Positions 60,074 to 64,000 of a stretch of DNA of 64,000 nt are shown here, piece after piece (within the stretch, counting starts at the first letter, position 1; each line of letters begins with the position of its first letter). The notes beneath the pieces are model-generated. The model was not told the DNA's origin. It saw nothing but the letters and a program-made list of their open reading frames with translations, and did no database searches. The stretch lies in NCBI RefSeq assembly GCF_051486985.1, contig NZ_JAHVDV010000004.1, positions 1-64,000 of the forward strand, written 5' to 3'. The stretch comes from CBFFRJ01 sp051486985. Its GTDB lineage: Bacteria > Pseudomonadota > Gammaproteobacteria > Enterobacterales > Enterobacteriaceae. The position numbers were made by a program, and so were the translations under genes.

Positions 60074-62014
60074 GTGCAGAGAGCTAAACAAGCCGCCTGG
60101 CGTTACCTGGCGGCCAGTATGTGTTTACTGTCCCTCAGTAATGCAGCGCGAGCGGACTCGCTGGATGAACAACGTAGTCGTTACGCCCAGGTTAAGCAGG
60201 CGTGGGACAAAAAGCAGATGGATGTGGTGGCACAGTTAATGCCGACACTCAAAGATTATCCGCTCTATCCCTATCTGGAATATCGCCAGATAACTGACGA
60301 TCTGATGAACCAACCCACCGTCACCGTCAGCCATTTTATTCAGGAAAATCCTACGCTTCCGCCCGCTCGTACCCTGAAGACACGCTTTGTAAATGAGCTG
60401 GCGCGCCGACAGGACTGGCGTGGTTTGCTGGCGTTCAGTCCGGAAAAACCGTCAACGACCGAAGCGCAGTGTAATTACTACTATGCGAAGTGGAACACCG
60501 GGCAGGCCGAGGAGGCCTGGCAGGGGGCGAAGGAACTCTGGCTCACCGGAAGCAGCCAACCGAATGCGTGTGACCAGCTGTTTGGCGCGTGGCGTGCTTC
60601 TGGCAAACAAGATCCTCTGGCATTTCTGGAACGGATCCGTCTGGCGATGAAGGCGGGAAATACCCGACTGGTGACGCTACTGGCCGGGCAGATGCCATCG
60701 GATTATCAAACCATCTCGACGGCAATAATTACGCTTGCCAACGACCCGAATAGCGTCATGAATTTTGCCCGCACCACCGGCGCGACGGACTTTACGCGGC
60801 AGATGGCAGCCGAGGCATTCGAAAGCGTGGCCCGTCAGGATGTGGAAAATGCACGCCTGATGATCCCATCTCTGGTGCAGGCGCAGCAGCTTAATGAAGA
60901 TCAAACTCAGATCCTACGGGACACCGTGGCCTGGCGGCTGATGGGCAATGATGTCACCGATGAGCAGGCGCGTTGGCGTGATGATGCCATTATGCGATCC
61001 CAGTCGACGTCTATCGTAGAGCGCCGCGTGCGAATGGCGATTGGTACCGGGGATCGCGCCGGGTTAAATACCTGGCTTGCCCGTCTGCCGATGGATGCCA
61101 AAGAAAAAGATGAATGGCGCTACTGGCAGGCCGATCTGCTGCTGGAGCGGGGCCGTGAGACAGAGGCAAAAGAGATCCTGCATGCGCTCATGCAGCAGCG
61201 TGGCTTCTACCCTATGGTCGCGGCCCAGCGGCTGGGCGAAGCGTACACCATGAAGATTGATAAAGCACAAGGTAACATCGACCCTGCACTCTCTCAGGGG
61301 CCGGAAATGGCCAGAGTCCGTGAGCTCATGTACTGGCAGTTGGATAATACGGCACGCAGCGAATGGGCCAATCTCATTACCAGCCGCAGCGTTTCAGAAC
61401 AAGCCCAGCTGGCCCGCTACGCATTTGATCGGCACTGGTGGGATCTGAGCGTTCAGGCGACGATCGCCGGTAAGCTTTGGGATCAACTGGAGGAGCGTTT
61501 CCCGCTGGCGTATCAGGATCTCTATGCGCGTTATACGCAGGGGAAAGATATTCCGCAAAGCTATGCAATGGCAATCTCACGTCAGGAAAGCGCCTGGAAT
61601 CCCAAAGTCCGCTCACCGGTGGGGGCCAGCGGTTTGATGCAAATTATGCCAGCAACGGCAACGCACACGGTGAAGATGTTCAATATTCCGGGCTACAGCA
61701 ACGCGGTACAGCTGCTTGATCCGGAAACCAATATCAACATTGGAACCAGCTATTTGCAGTATGTGTACCAGCAGTTTGGTAATAACCGCATTTTCTCCTC
61801 TGCGGCCTACAATGCCGGGCCGGGTCGCGTGCGGACCTGGCTTAATAACAGTGCCGGGCGCATCGATGCGGTTGCGTTTATTGAAAGCATTCCCTTCTCT
61901 GAAACGCGCGGTTATGTGAAAAACGTGCTCGCCTATGACGCTTACTATCGTTTCTTCATGGACGGCACCAGGCCCACTGTGCTGACCGAGGCGGAGTGGC
62001 AGCGTCGTTACTGA
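60074..62014 (+). CDS. slt: Soluble lytic murein transglycosylase Slt
   Basis: A 646-residue periplasmic enzyme. It has a signal peptide cleaved near SNAARA (about residue 27), a long alpha-helical superhelix, and a C-terminal lysozyme-like domain with catalytic Glu in SRQESAWNPKVRSPVGASGLMQIM and the family AAYNAGPGRV motif. It cleaves murein, forming 1,6-anhydro products. GTG start. Upstream of trpR. Confidence 0.95.
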   Translation: MQRAKQAAWRYLAASMCLLSLSNAARADSLDEQRSRYAQVKQAWDKKQMDVVAQLMPTLKDYPLYPYLEYRQITDDLMNQPTVTVSHFIQENPTLPPARTLKTRFVNELARRQDWRGLLAFSPEKPSTTEAQCNYYYAKWNTGQAEEAWQGAKELWLTGSSQPNACDQLFGAWRASGKQDPLAFLERIRLAMKAGNTRLVTLLAGQMPSDYQTISTAIITLANDPNSVMNFARTTGATDFTRQMAAEAFESVARQDVENARLMIPSLVQAQQLNEDQTQILRDTVAWRLMGNDVTDEQARWRDDAIMRSQSTSIVERRVRMAIGTGDRAGLNTWLARLPMDAKEKDEWRYWQADLLLERGRETEAKEILHALMQQRGFYPMVAAQRLGEAYTMKIDKAQGNIDPALSQGPEMARVRELMYWQLDNTARSEWANLITSRSVSEQAQLARYAFDRHWWDLSVQATIAGKLWDQLEERFPLAYQDLYARYTQGKDIPQSYAMAISRQESAWNPKVRSPVGASGLMQIMPATATHTVKMFNIPGYSNAVQLLDPETNINIGTSYLQYVYQQFGNNRIFSSAAYNAGPGRVRTWLNNSAGRIDAVAFIESIPFSETRGYVKNVLAYDAYYRFFMDGTRPTVLTEAEWQRRY

Positions 62015-62032
62015 TCGTCATGTTTATGCTAT

Positions 62033-62060
62033 GCTGCGTACTCTTTAACGAGTACGCAGC
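62033..62060 (+). promoter_or_regulatory. trp operator of trpR
   Basis: GCTGCGTACT and AGTACGCAGC are exact reverse complements around 8 bases, containing the GTACT...AGTAC core recognised by TrpR. It lies 16 bases before the trpR ATG, consistent with autorepression. Confidence 0.9.
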
Positions 62061-62076
62061 AAAATGGCGGAATATT

Positions 62077-62406
62077 ATGACCCAACAATCACCCTATTCA
62101 GCGGCCATGGCCGAACAACGCAACCAGGAATGGCTGCGCTTCGTTGAACTCGTCAGGCAATCTTATGAGAAGGATTTGCATCTCCCGCTGCTCAATTTAA
62201 TGCTTACTCCCGATGAGCGTGAAGCGTTGGGGACGCGCGTGCGAATAATTGAAGAGCTGCTGCGCGGTGAGATGAGCCAGCGTGAGCTGAAAACAGAGTT
62301 GGGTGCCGGTATCGCCACCATCACCCGTGGCTCCAACAGCCTGAAGTCGGCACCGGCCGACCTGCGGGTGTGGCTGGAAGAGATTTTACTGAACGCTCAG
62401 CGATAG
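62077..62406 (+). CDS. trpR: Trp operon repressor TrpR
   Basis: A 109-residue helical dimeric repressor with the HTH QRELKTELGAGIATITRGSNSLK, matching E. coli TrpR. It binds operators in trpEDCBA, aroH, mtr and its own promoter when tryptophan is bound. The ATG at 62077 follows the operator. Its 3' end overlaps convergent yjjX by 10 bases. Confidence 0.96.
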   Translation: MTQQSPYSAAMAEQRNQEWLRFVELVRQSYEKDLHLPLLNLMLTPDEREALGTRVRIIEELLRGEMSQRELKTELGAGIATITRGSNSLKSAPADLRVWLEEILLNAQR

Positions 62407-62912
62407 ACCGCATTGTGAAAGGGGCTTAAGGCCAGAATCACCGCCTGGTGATAAACGCTGGCACGGGTGAGTTTACCGGCGGTGAATACCCCGATGGCCC
62501 CCTCTTTACGACCAATTTCATCAATCCCGGTGAAGTGTGACATTGCCGGACCAAGGGCTTCACCCGCACGGACTTTTTCCAGAATGACCTCTGGCAGGGG
62601 CAGGGTCGCCGAGCGTGCTTCGCCGCGCTGGTCGCCCTTCTCAATCACTACCCAGCTAAAGGTGCTACCTTCATCGATACCGGCCTCGATGGCGACCCAA
62701 AACGTCGCATCGGGTCTGGCAAGACGTGCATTGTTTACCCGGTTGCGCGCACCCAGACGGGTCTCTTCATTACCGAGTGGCTGTTCCGGTACACCGCTAT
62801 CAACGTCAACGGATTCAATTTCACAGGAATCTTCGCCGTAAATCTCATTAAAAGCGTGCAGAATCGCCCGAATTTTGGCGGGATTGGTGGTAGCTGCGAC
62901 AACATGGTGCAT
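62397..62912 (-). CDS. yjjX: Inosine/xanthosine triphosphatase YjjX
   Basis: A 171-residue ITPase with ATTNPAKIRAI, the nucleotide-binding region near the N-terminus, and DATFWVAIEAGIDE. It cleaves ITP and XTP (and dITP) to keep deaminated purines out of nucleic acids. Matches E. coli YjjX. Its 3' end overlaps trpR. Confidence 0.94.
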   Translation of the reverse strand: MHHVVAATTNPAKIRAILHAFNEIYGEDSCEIESVDVDSGVPEQPLGNEETRLGARNRVNNARLARPDATFWVAIEAGIDEGSTFSWVVIEKGDQRGEARSATLPLPEVILEKVRAGEALGPAMSHFTGIDEIGRKEGAIGVFTAGKLTRASVYHQAVILALSPFHNAVYR

Positions 62913-63009
62913 AATCTATTATTGGCAACCCGGAATGAGATGCGTTCTTCATGGCGGGATAGCCGTCCTCTTATAAAAAATTTCATCGCAGTATAATGGA
63001 TAAAAAAGC

Positions 63010-63657
63010 ATGTTACAGGTATACCTTGTTCGCCACGGTGAAACGCAGTGGAACGCCGAGCGTCGTATTCAAGGCCAGTCAGACAGTCCGTTAACCGAGA
63101 AAGGAGAGCAGCAGGCATGGCAGGTTGCTGAGCGCGCCAAAGCGCTGGGCATCACGCATATTATTGCCAGCGATCTTGGACGGACGCGTCGCACGGCTGA
63201 AATCATTGCGGAATTATGTGGATGCGAGATAACCCTTGATTCCCGTCTGCGTGAGCTGGATATGGGCGTTCTTGAAACACGTCGTATCGAATCCCTGACG
63301 GAAGAAGAAGAGGGCTGGCGCCGGACGCTGGTCAATGGCACCGAGGGTGGGCGTATTCCCGAGGGGGAATCCATGCAGGAGCTGGGCGACCGGATGCACG
63401 CGGCGCTGGCGGCCTGTCTCGATCTGCCGCAGGGTAGCCGCCCGCTTATTGTCAGTCATGGCATGGCGCTGGGCTGCCTGGTCAGTACCATTCTTGGTCT
63501 GCCTGCTTATGCGGAACGCCGTCTGCGGTTGCGTAACTGCTCTATCTCCCGAATCGACTATCAGGACAGTGCATGGCTGGCTTCAGGCTGGGTCGTGGAG
63601 ACAGCAGGGGACGTGTCACATCTGGACGCCCCTGCGTTAGATGAATTGCAGCGTTAA
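63010..63657 (+). CDS. gpmB: Histidine-phosphatase family protein GpmB
   Basis: A 215-residue protein with the RHG motif VYLVRHGETQWN, the second Arg region RRIQGQSDSPL and VSHGMALG. It was named after phosphoglycerate mutase, but activity as a phosphatase on other substrates is more likely. Its stop TAA overlaps the convergent rob stop by 4 bases. Confidence 0.93.
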   Translation: MLQVYLVRHGETQWNAERRIQGQSDSPLTEKGEQQAWQVAERAKALGITHIIASDLGRTRRTAEIIAELCGCEITLDSRLRELDMGVLETRRIESLTEEEEGWRRTLVNGTEGGRIPEGESMQELGDRMHAALAACLDLPQGSRPLIVSHGMALGCLVSTILGLPAYAERRLRLRNCSISRIDYQDSAWLASGWVVETAGDVSHLDAPALDELQR

Positions 63658-64000
63658 CGCCGGACCGGCACTAAATATTCGCAGCGAATATGACGTGGCT
63701 CTTCGGAGCGTGCGTCATCCTGCGGATAGAAGCGTTCAATATCCTGGCCTTTACGGCGGGTCAGATTGAGCATGGGCATGCAGGTGCCGTATACGGTCAG
63801 GATAAACTCCTGTATACCGCTCGCCAGGCCGTCGTAGGAGAACATCACGTAGTCGCCGCCTTCCAGCAGCACGGGATGGGCGTTATGTATATGCCCGTTC
63901 GCAATCTCTGGTGTCAGTGCCGTGGTGTAAAAAACTTCCTGCTCATCATCTTTCTCCAGGCTCGGACGCGGTTCATGCAACCCGTACATCTCCGCAGGAA
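63654..64000 (-). CDS. rob: Rob, C-terminal part (runs off the window)
   Basis: The 115 residues seen end VEYLVPVRR-like (IRCEYLVPVRR) and contain EFILTVYGTCMPMLNLTRRKGQDIERF, matching the C-terminal GyrI-like effector domain of E. coli Rob. Rob is an AraC-type activator of micF, acrAB and other stress genes, responding to bile salts and fatty acids. The N-terminal HTH domain and start are to the right of the window. The ATG at 63989 is internal, not the start. Confidence 0.95.
   Translation of the reverse strand, partial: PAEMYGLHEPRPSLEKDDEQEVFYTTALTPEIANGHIHNAHPVLLEGGDYVMFSYDGLASGIQEFILTVYGTCMPMLNLTRRKGQDIERFYPQDDARSEEPRHIRCEYLVPVRR

Overview
The window is chromosomal DNA from a gamma-proteobacterium of the family Enterobacteriaceae, most likely Enterobacter or a close relative such as Lelliottia or Leclercia. 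From yjiR through rob the gene order follows the E. coli K-12 98.5-99.9 minute region almost gene for gene, and proteins such as BtsT, OpgB, LplA, NadR and EttA match the E. coli versions as I remember them in length and in long stretches of sequence. No database was searched, so the genus is an inference. The last gene, rob, runs off the right edge.

Layout. 1-1.8 kb: an AT-rich pair, a cytoplasmic-type protein with an aspzincin (M35) zinc-protease motif followed by an exported protein of unknown family; this looks like a toxin/effector and immunity module. 1.9-14.6 kb: yjiR and yjiS, then accessory cargo: a ClpP paralogue whose catalytic Asp is Asn, a DUF1176 protein, an ankyrin protein, a MarR/HlyD/DUF2955 efflux operon, mdtM, yjiN, a second RmuC-type protein and a RelB/YafQ toxin-antitoxin module whose toxin is interrupted. 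E. coli carries its restriction genes (mcr, hsd, mrr) between yjiS and yjiA; none are seen here. 14.6-24.7 kb: yjiA-yjiX-btsT, tsr, a second, clearly dead toxin-antitoxin pair, a GNAT protein, opgB and yjjA. 24.7-36.2 kb: dnaTC, an ohr-ohrR-tetR insertion, yjjPB, yjjQ-bglJ, a YbaK-type protein, a PTS IIC gene preceded by what looks like a remnant of its IIB gene, fhuF, a diguanylate cyclase and yjjZ.

36.2-64 kb: three tandem tRNA-Leu(CAG) genes, rsmC, holD-rimI-yjjG, prfC, osmY, ytjA, yjjUV, the glycyl-radical pair yjjI-yjjW, the deoCABD nucleoside operon, a yjjJ pseudogene, lplA, ytjB, serB-radA-nadR, ettA, slt, trpR, yjjX, gpmB and the 3' end of rob. These cover deoxynucleoside breakdown, serine and NAD metabolism, recombination, translation quality control and murein turnover.

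Regulatory and repeat structure is visible throughout: three ACCGC-type direct repeats at 20-bp spacing plus a CRP site before btsT, a textbook sigma-28 promoter for tsr, Fur boxes before fhuF and yjjZ, three DeoR-like operators for deo (two of them inside yjjI), and a trp operator before trpR. Two inverted copies of a roughly 0.5-kb non-coding element with terminal inverted repeats lie at 33.2-33.7 kb and 57.6-58.2 kb, and smaller hairpin repeats occur elsewhere. No CRISPR array, rRNA, prophage or insertion sequence was found.
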